From Jiulongibacter sediminis (GTDB lineage: Bacteria > Bacteroidota > Bacteroidia > Cytophagales > Spirosomataceae), in the NCBI RefSeq assembly GCF_001306455.1, contig NZ_LGTQ01000005.1, forward strand, positions 992,001 through 1,056,000: 64,000 bases of DNA. Direction: 5' to 3'. Each line of letters starts with the position of its first letter. Position 1 is the stretch's first letter. Shown here piece after piece: positions 7,653 through 15,614 of the stretch. The position numbers and the translations under genes were made by a program. The notes below the pieces were generated by a model, which did not search any database, was not told the DNA's origin, and saw nothing but the letters and a program-made list of their open reading frames with translations.

Positions 7653-9217
7653 TTTGCTTTTAGATACACACAAGGAATAATGACTTCCTCCAAAGATACA
7701 CCTCCATGCTGAAAAGTATCTTTATAATGGCTCACATAATAATTGTAATTATTAGGATATGCAAAGAAGTAATCGTCTGTTGTAAAGAAATAAGAAGTGG
7801 AAACATTCGGACTTGGTAAGCCATAATTGTCAGGTCTTCTAACCTCTATAACGTGGTCAGCTTTGTCAGACAGATTCAAGTTTTTGCCTTGTTTATACCT
7901 CAAATTTGTGTTGACATTCCTGTCTCCCACAATTCTTTTGGCATTTTTTACCCTAACCATCCCATGATCAGTGGTGATAATTACCCGACCTTTTTTCTCG
8001 GCAATCATCTTTAGCAAGTCCAGTAGCGGGGAGTGCTCTATCCAGGATTTAGTGATTGACCTGTAGGCCGCCTCATCGGGTGCTAACTGCTTAATCATCT
8101 GTGAGTCTGTACGGGCATGGGAAAGCATATCCACGAAATTGTAGACCACACAGTTCAGATCATTATTCATCAGATTATTGAAATTATCATTCAGCGTTTT
8201 GCCATGATTATTGGTAATAATCTTGTTGTAGGAAAACTTAATATCCTTATGCCCCTTGCTTAATTGCAGGCGTAGCAACTCCTCTTCATTTTGATTCAGT
8301 CCATCTTCATTATCTCCTTCATCAGTGACCCAAAGATTGGGGTACCTTTTTGAGATTTCCAGAGGAGTCATTCCGGCAAAGATTGCATTTCTTGAATATG
8401 AGGTGCTGGTGGGTAAAATTGAGTAGTACGTATCCTCTTTTTCAATTCTAAAGTACTCTGAGATCGTCTTGCTGATAACTCTCCACTGATCATATCTGAA
8501 GTTATCAATCAGAATAAAGAACAAAGGGCCCTCCTCTTCTTTGACCCGCGGTAAGACCATTTTTTTCATCAAATGATGAGACATCACGGGTCTTTCTGCA
8601 TTGGGTTCACAAATCCAATCTTCATAAGATTCTTCAATGAATTGTGAAAACTTAGAATTGGCTTCCTGCTTTTGCATCTCAAAAACCTCTTCCATCGATT
8701 TATCAGAAGAACCATCAAGTTCTAAATCCCAGTAAACAAGTCTCTTATAAATATCAGCCCACTCTTCATGATCAATACGATCATTATATTGCATAGCCAG
8801 ATTTCTAAAATCCTGCTGGTAACTCATATTGGTCTTTTCAGAAACCAATCGCTTATTATCCAACAGTTTTTTGACTGTCATTAATATCTGATTCGGGTTA
8901 ATCGGCTTAATTAAGTAGTCGGCGATTTTTGAGCCAATCGCCTCTTCCATGATATGCTCCTCTTCAGATTTGGTGATCATAACCACCGGAATCGTGGGTC
9001 TGATTATTTTTATCTCTGCCAGCGTTTCCAAACCTGTCATGCCAGCCATCATTTCATCCAGAAAAACGATATCAAATCTGGTTTCTTTTACCTTATCAAT
9101 GGCATCTGAACCACTGGGAACTGGGGTAACATCATAACCTTTGCCTTCCAGAAAAACAATGTATGGTTTTAGCAGATCTATCTCGTCATCTGCCCAAAGT
9201 ATGGAATATCTGTTCAT
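7649..9217 (-). CDS. porX: PorX, response regulator with PglZ phosphatase domain
   Basis: This 522-residue protein has a receiver domain (about 1-125) with the acidic pocket D10-D11, phospho-acceptor D54 (VFLDEMM), T82 and K104 before Pro. A PglZ/alkaline-phosphatase-superfamily domain fills residues 210-520. Its metal and active-site motifs are LIDNFRYDQW, LPTSTSYSRNAIFAG, NFVDMLSHARTD, TTDHGMVRV and FQHGGVSLEEV. That architecture is PorX, the regulator that with PorY and an ECF sigma factor controls type IX secretion genes, and whose effector domain is a phosphodiesterase in studied relatives. It lies 39 bases after kdsB and overlaps the barrel gene. Confidence 0.92.
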   Translation of the reverse strand: MNRYSILWADDEIDLLKPYIVFLEGKGYDVTPVPSGSDAIDKVKETRFDIVFLDEMMAGMTGLETLAEIKIIRPTIPVVMITKSEEEHIMEEAIGSKIADYLIKPINPNQILMTVKKLLDNKRLVSEKTNMSYQQDFRNLAMQYNDRIDHEEWADIYKRLVYWDLELDGSSDKSMEEVFEMQKQEANSKFSQFIEESYEDWICEPNAERPVMSHHLMKKMVLPRVKEEEGPLFFILIDNFRYDQWRVISKTISEYFRIEKEDTYYSILPTSTSYSRNAIFAGMTPLEISKRYPNLWVTDEGDNEDGLNQNEEELLRLQLSKGHKDIKFSYNKIITNNHGKTLNDNFNNLMNNDLNCVVYNFVDMLSHARTDSQMIKQLAPDEAAYRSITKSWIEHSPLLDLLKMIAEKKGRVIITTDHGMVRVKNAKRIVGDRNVNTNLRYKQGKNLNLSDKADHVIEVRRPDNYGLPSPNVSTSYFFTTDDYFFAYPNNYNYYVSHYKDTFQHGGVSLEEVIIPCVYLKAK

Positions 9218-9256
9218 TGATTTAGTTTTGTTTCTATACTCTAATGCCCGATTTGC

Positions 9257-9994
9257 TTATTTATTGTCAAAATTCAGCTTTTCCAGGTCTTCCGGAGTAT
9301 CTATGCCGAGACTTTCATAATTGGTTTCGCTCGCCATAATCCGATATCCATAACCCAGCCAACGGAGCTGCTCAAGCTTTTCGGTATTTTCAAGTACGTT
9401 TAAAGGCAACTTTACGATTTGTTCAAGTACATCTGATCTGTATGCGTATATGCCAATATGTTTATAAAACTCTGCATGGTCAAGCCATTCACTTTGCTCC
9501 ACACCTCTCACATACGGTATTGTTTGCCTACTGAAATAAAGAGCCTGTTTTCTCATGGTCAACACTACTTTGACCACATTAGGGTTCAACAATGTTTCCT
9601 GGTCTTTTATACGTTTGACTACCGTTGCTATCTCCGTTTTGTAATCGAGTAATTCACAGAGTTCGTTGATCACTTCAGGGTCAATAAAAGGTTCATCTCC
9701 CTGAATATTAATGATATAATCATAGTCTGCTTTCAAAAGAGCATAAGCTTCTGCACAGCGTTCTGTCCCTGTTTGATGCATTTCTGAGGTCATTATGCAC
9801 TTTCCTCCCAGCCCGGTGATCACGTTTTTAATTCGGGTATCATCCGTAGCTACCACCACATCAGTGATTTTCTCTGCCTTTTTGACCTGCTCATACACTC
9901 GTTGAATCATTGATTTACCACCAATGCTGACCAGAGGTTTACCGGGAAAACGGGTTGAGGCGTATCTGGCTGGTATTATTCCAAGGATTTTCAA
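9257..9994 (-). CDS. kdsB: 3-deoxy-manno-octulosonate cytidylyltransferase
   Basis: This 245-residue enzyme activates KDO as CMP-KDO for lipopolysaccharide core synthesis. It has the nucleotide-binding start KILGIIPARYASTRFPGKPL, a DDTRI motif, and IINIQGDEPFIDPEVI in the middle. The start codon is TTG at 9994, since no in-frame ATG gives the conserved N-terminus. It heads a leftward unit with porX and a barrel protein, which ties LPS assembly to T9SS control, fitting the use of LPS as T9SS cargo anchor in related bacteria. Confidence 0.95.
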   Translation of the reverse strand: MKILGIIPARYASTRFPGKPLVSIGGKSMIQRVYEQVKKAEKITDVVVATDDTRIKNVITGLGGKCIMTSEMHQTGTERCAEAYALLKADYDYIINIQGDEPFIDPEVINELCELLDYKTEIATVVKRIKDQETLLNPNVVKVVLTMRKQALYFSRQTIPYVRGVEQSEWLDHAEFYKHIGIYAYRSDVLEQIVKLPLNVLENTEKLEQLRWLGYGYRIMASETNYESLGIDTPEDLEKLNFDNK

Positions 9995-10085
9995 ATTCCT
10001 GAACTTTTCATGCAGCGAAATTAGCTAAGAATTAAAAAGTATTCAGATTTTAACCCAAAAAGCTCAATCAGGCAATAGAATTTAT

Positions 10086-10093
10086 TACTTTTG
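10086..10093 (+). promoter_or_regulatory. -7 promoter element TACTTTTG of the LysM gene
   Basis: This exact TAnnTTTG match lies 26 bases before the ATG at 10120, in the divergent region between kdsB and the LysM gene. No clear -33 element is seen. Confidence 0.5.
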
Positions 10094-10119
10094 TTTACAA
10101 ACTTTCCTAATACATCAAG

Positions 10120-11004
10120 ATGAAAACGATAACATTTACTTTTGCTTTATCGTTGTTTTTGCTGAACGCACACGCCTTCAAAACAGCGACTTATGACTCT
10201 TTGGGAACAAAGAGCGTCAATGAAGCCACCTATATCATTCACAAAGTACAACCAAAAGAAACTCTCTACAGTCTTTTGAGAAGATATGATTGCTCTTCTG
10301 CTGATTTCCACCGGTCTAATCCTGAACTGGGCGGTGGCCATAGCATTAAGGTCAATCAATTATTGAGGTTCCCAACGTTGGCCACAGTTAATACATCTAC
10401 GAATATTGAAGCAAGCCGTTCGTTCGCGGAAGCAAACTTATCTGAAGAACCAAGTAAGGAAATCAACCGGGCAATGACTGCCATTCATAGGGTAGAGCCG
10501 GGGCAAACCCTTTTTAGCATTAGTCAGATGTACGGAATGAATATAGATGCCATAAAACAGCTCAATGGTCTACCAGACAATGAAATAAGCATTGGCCAAT
10601 CGCTTCGTATCAAAACAACCGAAAAAAACTACAATGATGTCAGTGCAGGACTTTATCCACCAAACCTAACACCTGATATTCACCCTGATATAGAGATTGT
10701 CCCGAATGCCCCAAGAGGCGAAGAAGTAACCGAGCTTGGTATTGCCGAGGTTATTTCCGGAACCAGAAAGGGGTCAAATAAAATGCTGGCCCTTCACAAA
10801 ACAGCTCCTTTGGGCTCTCTAATGGTTATTCAAAACGAAGCTACTAAAAACCAGGTGGTAGTAAAGGTTATTGGAAAGTTACCGGAGACGGGTAACAATG
10901 AAAATATTTTGGTCAGGTTATCACCAAATGCATTTTATAAACTGAACCCCAAGGACATTCGAATAAGGGCAAAAGTTACTTATTATCTTCCGCCTAGCTC
11001 ATGA
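10120..11004 (+). CDS. LysM-repeat protein with RlpA-like C-terminal domain
   Basis: This 294-residue exported protein has a signal peptide (about 1-20). A first LysM domain follows at about residues 36-85 (IIHKVQPKETLYSLLRRY), a second at about 125-170 (AIHRVEPGQTLFSISQMYG, ending IGQSLRIK). The C-terminal domain (about 205-292) has the LGIAEVI start and LVRLSPNAFYKL pattern of RlpA-like double-psi beta-barrels. LysM domains bind peptidoglycan, so a cell-wall role is likely. Whether the RlpA-like part is a transglycosylase or only a fold is not clear. A strong terminator follows. Confidence 0.82.
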   Translation: MKTITFTFALSLFLLNAHAFKTATYDSLGTKSVNEATYIIHKVQPKETLYSLLRRYDCSSADFHRSNPELGGGHSIKVNQLLRFPTLATVNTSTNIEASRSFAEANLSEEPSKEINRAMTAIHRVEPGQTLFSISQMYGMNIDAIKQLNGLPDNEISIGQSLRIKTTEKNYNDVSAGLYPPNLTPDIHPDIEIVPNAPRGEEVTELGIAEVISGTRKGSNKMLALHKTAPLGSLMVIQNEATKNQVVVKVIGKLPETGNNENILVRLSPNAFYKLNPKDIRIRAKVTYYLPPSS

Positions 11005-11013
11005 AAGAGCTAA

Positions 11014-11049
11014 ACAAAAAAAGCCTGTGAATTAACACAGGCTTTTTTT
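11014..11049 (+). terminator. Intrinsic terminator of the LysM gene
   Basis: AAGCCTGTG (11021-11029) pairs with CACAGGCTT (11036-11044) around a six-base loop. Seven T end the structure (11043-11049), and an A run precedes it. It begins soon after the LysM stop. Confidence 0.9.
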
Positions 11050-11065
11050 GTTTCAATGCCAGCCA

Positions 11066-11073
11066 TACCTTTG
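11066..11073 (+). promoter_or_regulatory. -7 promoter element TACCTTTG, four bases from the ATG
   Basis: The box is identical to that of the SRP RNA gene. Using the SRP spacing, transcription would begin on or next to the ATG at 11078, predicting a leaderless mRNA. Confidence 0.6.
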
Positions 11074-11077
11074 TCAG

Positions 11078-11869
11078 ATGCAACATGAGGAGCTTTTTGA
11101 GCTATTAGAATACAAATATCAGCAATTTAACCAACCCGGATTTATTGAGTCTGACCCTATAACCATACCTCATCGTTTTAGAAGAAAAGAGGATATTGAA
11201 ATAGCAGGTTTCTTTGCTGCAATTTTGGCCTGGGGCCAACGCAAGACCATCATTAATAAATGTACAGAGCTTTTTGAGCTCATGGATAACTCACCATATG
11301 AATTCATTCTAAATCATCGGGATGAAGATTTGAAACATTTCCAAAATTTTAAGCACCGTACTTTCAATGATACAGACACACTTTATTTCATAGAAGCACT
11401 CAAAAGCATTTATAACAATCACAATGGGCTTGAGGGGGCCTTCTCTAAGAAATTAAGTTCCAATGACGATTCTGTTAAAAATGCTCTGATTAGCTTTAAA
11501 GATATCTTTTTCAACCTGCCCGATTTTCCTGAAAGAACTCAGAAGCACATTTCTTCTCCTGCCAGAAACTCGGCCTGTAAACGTATTAATATGTATCTGA
11601 GATGGATGGTAAGGAAAGACGATAAAGGCGTTGATTTCGGACTCTGGGAAGGGATAAAACCTTCTCAATTGATTTGCCCCTGTGATGTTCATGTAGAACG
11701 AACCGCCAAACTTCTGGGTCTGACTACCTTAGAAAAACCTAACTGGAAAATGGCTGAGCAAATCACAGAAAACCTGAAGGCCTTTGATTGTGAAGATCCC
11801 GTCAAATATGATTTTGCTCTGTTTGGCCTTGGCATTGAAAAGTATTTCGAAAGCGGGATTTCATCCTAA
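11078..11869 (+). CDS. TIGR02757 (DUF2400) family protein
   Basis: The start is set at the ATG 11078 (MQHEELFELLEYKYQQFNQ, 263 aa). An upstream TTG at 11048 would lie in the T run of the preceding terminator and ahead of the promoter box. Conserved features are the DPITIPHRF stretch, IEIAGFFAAILAWGQRKTII, the Arg-rich NMYLRWMVRKDD and a late cysteine pair in LICPCDVHVERTAKLLGL. These match the TIGR02757/DUF2400 family, common in Bacteroidota and spirochaetes. The helical fold and the pattern near DVHV recall HhH-GPD DNA glycosylases, but activity is unproven. Confidence 0.85.
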   Translation: MQHEELFELLEYKYQQFNQPGFIESDPITIPHRFRRKEDIEIAGFFAAILAWGQRKTIINKCTELFELMDNSPYEFILNHRDEDLKHFQNFKHRTFNDTDTLYFIEALKSIYNNHNGLEGAFSKKLSSNDDSVKNALISFKDIFFNLPDFPERTQKHISSPARNSACKRINMYLRWMVRKDDKGVDFGLWEGIKPSQLICPCDVHVERTAKLLGLTTLEKPNWKMAEQITENLKAFDCEDPVKYDFALFGLGIEKYFESGISS

Positions 11870-11897
11870 GACTAGCCTCTTTATTCAGGATAATAGC

Positions 11898-11905
11898 TAT
11901 TTTTG
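11898..11905 (+). promoter_or_regulatory. -7 promoter element TATTTTTG upstream of the aldose epimerase-like gene
   Basis: This TAnnTTTG match overlaps the upstream TTG candidate start at 11903. It therefore argues for the downstream TTG at 11927 as the true start. Confidence 0.5.
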
Positions 11906-11926
11906 CCCCGCACAAAATCAAAGAGT

Positions 11927-12802
11927 TTGAATCTATCACTAAAAAGTAAAGAAGGCAATGAAGCCGTTATTGAGCTGAATGGTGCTTTAATCAGCAGGTT
12001 AATTCTTGGTAACGAGGATGTTATCAAATATCCGCTGAAAGAGGACGATCCTAAAAAAGGCTATCCTTCTGCCCTACTTTTCCCCTTTCCTAATCGAATC
12101 AAAGACGCCCGTTATACCTTTGAAGGCAAAGAGTATACGTTGGATATTAATGATACCGATAGCCATAATGCCATACACGGTCTTATTGCCTTCGAGCGTT
12201 TTGAACTGGTCAGTCAATCAGAAAACAGAGCTAAACTGAAGTACGTTTATCATGGACAAAATGAGGGTTATCCTTTCCCTTTCGAGTTCATGGTTGAATA
12301 TTCACTATCAGGTCATCAGTTGAAAGTTGTTGCTGAAGGAATCAACACCGGAGAAACTAACATGCCTGTTGGTTTTGCATGGCATCCCTATTTTGGTTTT
12401 GGTTCTGCTCCAATCGGTGAAATGGAGGTTAAGGCTCCAAGAAGAGTTAAGATGGAGCTGAGCGAGCGAAATATTCCGACCGGTGAAAGCGAAACAGAAA
12501 GGGCAGGTCTAATTCCGTTGAAAAACACCATTCTTGATAGTGTTTTCACCTTACCCGAAGGAGAAAACGGTTCAGAGAACACGATTGAGCTGAGATTCAA
12601 AAAGAAAAAGCTTCTTGTTTCTCAAAAGACGGGCAAAAATAAGCTTAACTATTTTGTGCTTTACACGCCACCAAGCAGAGATTGCATCGCCATCGAGCCC
12701 CAATCTTGTAACACAAATGCCTTCAATAATGAAGAAGGACTGGTGGTCTTAAAGCCGGGGAAAAAAGTGAAATATGAAATGAGTGTTAAGCTGGAAGCCT
12801 AA
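11927..12802 (+). CDS. Aldose 1-epimerase family protein
   Basis: This protein of about 291 residues belongs to the galactose mutarotase-like beta-sandwich family, which interconverts sugar anomers. Visible features are the NRIKDARYTFEGKEY substrate loop, HNAIHGLI with a catalytic-type histidine (about residue 85), the second histidine in GFAWHPYFGFG (about residue 150) and a late acidic residue in IAIEPQSC. A longer start at TTG 11903 is possible but overlaps the promoter box. Both candidate starts are TTG. It may act on a free sugar or on a sugar phosphate. Confidence 0.82.
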   Translation: MNLSLKSKEGNEAVIELNGALISRLILGNEDVIKYPLKEDDPKKGYPSALLFPFPNRIKDARYTFEGKEYTLDINDTDSHNAIHGLIAFERFELVSQSENRAKLKYVYHGQNEGYPFPFEFMVEYSLSGHQLKVVAEGINTGETNMPVGFAWHPYFGFGSAPIGEMEVKAPRRVKMELSERNIPTGESETERAGLIPLKNTILDSVFTLPEGENGSENTIELRFKKKKLLVSQKTGKNKLNYFVLYTPPSRDCIAIEPQSCNTNAFNNEEGLVVLKPGKKVKYEMSVKLEA

Positions 12803-12813
12803 GCTTCTGTCTT

Positions 12814-12821
12814 TATATTTG
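12814..12821 (+). promoter_or_regulatory. -7 promoter element TATATTTG, six bases from the GTG start
   Basis: This exact TAnnTTTG match is followed by only six bases before the GTG at 12828. By comparison with the SRP gene the leader would be zero to three bases. Confidence 0.55.
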
Positions 12822-12827
12822 TAATAA

Positions 12828-13430
12828 GTGGATAAAACAAAACTCGAAATATTAGACATCTCACCTAGTCAGGTTCAGGCCGGTTCCTTTACACTGGTGC
12901 TGGGTGAAGAAAACGGCGATTTGAGATTGCCGATAATCATAGGAATGTTTGAAGCTCAGGCCATAGCCATTGAGCTCGAAAATATAAAGTCAAAGCGACC
13001 GCTGACACATGATTTGTTTGCGTCTTTTGCCCGGTCTTTTGATTACACCGTAGAAGAGGTACTTATTACAGACATCGATGAAGGCGTATTTTATGCCAAA
13101 ATAGTATGTTCTGACGGTATTCGTCAGAAAAATATTGATGCCAGACCTTCTGATGCTATTGCTATTGCTTTAAGATTTAATGCACCTATTTACTCTGTGC
13201 AAAAAGTTCTGGACAATGCCGGTGTAAGTACCGCCGATCTTGTAGGCGAACGCTCTGAGGAAGCGGAAGAAGGGAAAAAAGTTTCTGTCCCCGTTTCAGG
13301 TTCAAAAAGAGCAAAGCCCCTCTCTGAAATCAGTATTTCTGAATTGAAAAAAATGCTTCAAGAGGCTCTAGACAAGGAAGCCTATGAAGATGCCGCTAAA
13401 ATCAGAGATGAAATAGAAAGAAGAAACTAG
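12828..13430 (+). CDS. DUF151 bifunctional nuclease-like protein with UVR domain
   Basis: The 200-residue protein starts at GTG (MDKTKLEILDISPSQ). Residues 1-135 are a DUF151/BFN domain, with LPIIIGMFEAQAIAIEL and DARPSDAIAIALRFNAPIY. Residues 165-200 are a UVR motif (SELKKMLQEALDKEAYEDAA), as in UvrB/UvrC interaction domains. This pairing is common in Bacteroidota and Actinobacteria. DUF151 proteins from plants and mycobacteria have reported nuclease activity; the role here is unproven. It lies just after the epimerase-like gene. Confidence 0.9.
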   Translation: MDKTKLEILDISPSQVQAGSFTLVLGEENGDLRLPIIIGMFEAQAIAIELENIKSKRPLTHDLFASFARSFDYTVEEVLITDIDEGVFYAKIVCSDGIRQKNIDARPSDAIAIALRFNAPIYSVQKVLDNAGVSTADLVGERSEEAEEGKKVSVPVSGSKRAKPLSEISISELKKMLQEALDKEAYEDAAKIRDEIERRN

Positions 13431-13498
13431 GTTCTTTCTAAACCTTAATCCACAATTTTATTAAATTGAGATGCTTGACATTGGTCAATTGATCTTTT

Positions 13499-14347
13499 AT
13501 GCTAAAAACCCTAAGAAATTTTCTCCCTGACCCACCCGAGAGCAGACAAGGCTTAAAACGCTTCCTGTCTTACATTGACATTTTAGGTCTTTTCCAAACC
13601 GACCCCTGGGGGAATTCTCTTTTCTTAAAGCGAGTTATTATTTTTGTTGCCGGATGGCCTACTTATTGGCGTATTGCAGTTGCCAACAAACTTACTATTG
13701 AAGGCGGCGATCAGCTTAAGAAGCTACCAAACAGTAATGTGCTGTTCATCTCAAACCACCAGACATACTTTGCTGACGTCATCACGTTTTACCATATCTT
13801 TTGTGCAGCCAAATGGGGAATGTTCAGAAAACTATACCCTTTCTATCTTTTCTCGCCAAGAGGTAAAACGTTTTATGTGGCTGCCAAAGAGACGATGAAA
13901 TCCGGCTTTCTACCCAAAATGTTCAGCCTTGCTGGTGCAATTCTCGTGGAAAGGTCATGGCGGGCTAAAGGGGAAAATGTTCAAAGAGAAGTAGACACCT
14001 CAGCTGGAGATAACGTCGAGAAAGGATTGAATTATGGCTGGGTGATTACCTTTCCACAGGGCACTACCAGCCCCTATGCTCCTATCAGAAAAGGAACCGC
14101 CCATATCATAAAGCACAATAACCCCGTTGTAGTACCCGTAGTTATTGATGGCTTTCGCCGAGCTTTTAATAAAACCGGACTTAGTTATAAGAAGCGAAAC
14201 ACCAATCTAAAAGTCAGGTTCAAATCTCCAATCTATTTTACAGAGGATCAGTCATTAGAAGAAATCGTTCAGATTGTCTCAGATATTATTGAGCAGAATA
14301 TTCCTGAAAATATTGCTGAATGGCGTGAGGAAAACTCGAATTCTTAA
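13499..14347 (+). CDS. PlsC-type lysophospholipid acyltransferase
   Basis: This 282-residue protein has the glycerolipid acyltransferase pattern. Block I is ISNHQTYFADVITF (about residue 85), where the histidine and aspartate are five residues apart rather than the usual four (HX4D). Block III is ITFPQGTTSPYAP (about residue 182), with Gln where most family members have Glu. A hydrophobic segment lies near residues 45-60. The likely role is acyl transfer to a lysophospholipid or other membrane lipid. The motif changes leave the exact substrate open. Confidence 0.82.
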   Translation: MLKTLRNFLPDPPESRQGLKRFLSYIDILGLFQTDPWGNSLFLKRVIIFVAGWPTYWRIAVANKLTIEGGDQLKKLPNSNVLFISNHQTYFADVITFYHIFCAAKWGMFRKLYPFYLFSPRGKTFYVAAKETMKSGFLPKMFSLAGAILVERSWRAKGENVQREVDTSAGDNVEKGLNYGWVITFPQGTTSPYAPIRKGTAHIIKHNNPVVVPVVIDGFRRAFNKTGLSYKKRNTNLKVRFKSPIYFTEDQSLEEIVQIVSDIIEQNIPENIAEWREENSNS

Positions 14348-14384
14348 AAAAAACTAAATGCTCGCTGAAGTATTTTCATTCGCT

Positions 14385-14392
14385 TATCTTTG
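14385..14392 (+). promoter_or_regulatory. -7 promoter element TATCTTTG of the ftsX unit
   Basis: This exact match lies 19 bases before the ftsX ATG, predicting a leader of about 15 bases for the ftsX-DUF3098-uppP-truB-ribF run. Confidence 0.55.
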
Positions 14393-14411
14393 CTGAAACC
14401 ATAGGTCATAA

Positions 14412-15290
14412 ATGCGATCAAACAAGAAACTAGGTAGCTATCCGGGAATACTGATTACAGTCAGTCTAACCGTTGCTTTGTTTCTTATTGGCTTCTGCGG
14501 ATGGGTAGCCTTATCATCGAAAGAACTCATCAGATACGTCAAACAGAATATTGAGGTACAGGTTTACCTTAACCATGACCTTACTCAAAATAGCATTGAC
14601 TCTCTTCAAAGTATTTTTGCAGCTTTGCCTGAATTGGAAACCAAGAGTGCGGAAAATACCATTTCATTTGTGTCCTCTGAAAAGGCCGCAGAAGCCTTTC
14701 TTGCAGAAACCAATGAAGATTATAAAGATATTCTTGGTGATAATCCTTTTCGGGATGCCTTTACAATGAAGGTGAAAGAAGAAATTCTTAGCGAAGGTCA
14801 GCTGGCCCTATTTAAGAAAAAAATTGAGGCCTACCCGGGGGTATATGAAGTGGATTACGCCAAAGACTTTGTGAACGGAGTAACAGAGAATGCCAACAAA
14901 GCCTACTTGATTTTATCGGCTATAGTGCTCATTTTTTTAGTGGCGACTATCCTTTTGATCAACAATACCATAAAGCTGGCACTTTATTCTCAACGCTTTA
15001 TCATTAGAACAATGCAGTTGGTCGGTGCTACAAATGGTTTTGTTCAAAAACCTTTTATCACAAAAGGGCTTATTCAGGGATTTGTGGCCGGAGCCATTGC
15101 CGCTGTTTTGTTGTTTATTACCCAGCAATTGGCATTAAAGCAGTTGGAAGGTTTAAGTCTGATACAAAATAGCGGGCTTATGACCGTCGTGCTACTAATA
15201 TTACTAATTTTGGGTCCCCTAATTGGTGTTGTAAGCACCTATCAATCAATAAGTAGATATTTAAATGTGGATCTGGACGATCTGTATTAA
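14412..15290 (+). CDS. ftsX: Cell division protein FtsX
   Basis: This 292-residue protein has one N-terminal membrane segment (about 12-35), a periplasmic domain (about 38-160) and three C-terminal segments. The family motif IIRTMQLVGATNGFVQKPF near residue 200 is the cytoplasmic loop that meets FtsE. FtsEX couples ATP hydrolysis to peptidoglycan cleavage during division. The gene heads a run of closely spaced genes, 11 bases before the DUF3098 gene. The ATPase gene ftsE is 7.5 kb upstream. Confidence 0.93.
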   Translation: MRSNKKLGSYPGILITVSLTVALFLIGFCGWVALSSKELIRYVKQNIEVQVYLNHDLTQNSIDSLQSIFAALPELETKSAENTISFVSSEKAAEAFLAETNEDYKDILGDNPFRDAFTMKVKEEILSEGQLALFKKKIEAYPGVYEVDYAKDFVNGVTENANKAYLILSAIVLIFLVATILLINNTIKLALYSQRFIIRTMQLVGATNGFVQKPFITKGLIQGFVAGAIAAVLLFITQQLALKQLEGLSLIQNSGLMTVVLLILLILGPLIGVVSTYQSISRYLNVDLDDLY

Positions 15291-15301
15291 TCGATAAAAA
15301 A

Positions 15302-15601
15302 ATGTCAAAAAAGAATAGAAAAAACTCAAAACCCGAAACAAAGGTGGATGCCGTCATCGACGAGTCTCCAAAAGCAAAAGTAGTCTCAACTGACTCCGCA
15401 GCAGCTTCAGAGTTAGCTTTTGGAAAATCTAATTACCGCTTCATGCTTATTGGTATAGCTGTAATTATCATCGGTTTCTTCATCATGACTCAAGATAAAG
15501 AAGAGTTCGGTTTTGGTTTTATGGGCATCACTCTTGGTCCAATTGTCGTTTTCCTCGGTTTTATGATCGAGCTTTATGCTATTCTTAAGAAAAAAGCCTG
15601 A
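15302..15601 (+). CDS. DUF3098 small membrane protein
   Basis: The 99-residue protein has a charged, low-complexity N-terminus (1-40), the motif FGKSNYRFMLIGIAVIIIGFFIM forming a first membrane helix, a short loop with the word DKEEFGFGFM, and a second helix. This matches the Bacteroidota DUF3098 family. Its function is unknown. It lies between ftsX and uppP, so a role in cell-wall synthesis or division is plausible by context only. Confidence 0.9.
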   Translation: MSKKNRKNSKPETKVDAVIDESPKAKVVSTDSAAASELAFGKSNYRFMLIGIAVIIIGFFIMTQDKEEFGFGFMGITLGPIVVFLGFMIELYAILKKKA

Positions 15602-15614
15602 TATCTTACCATAA

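Noticed and set aside
11048-11077. TTG at 11048 as the start of the TIGR02757 gene
   Set aside because: It lies in the T run of the preceding terminator and upstream of an exact promoter box; the ATG at 11078 fits better.
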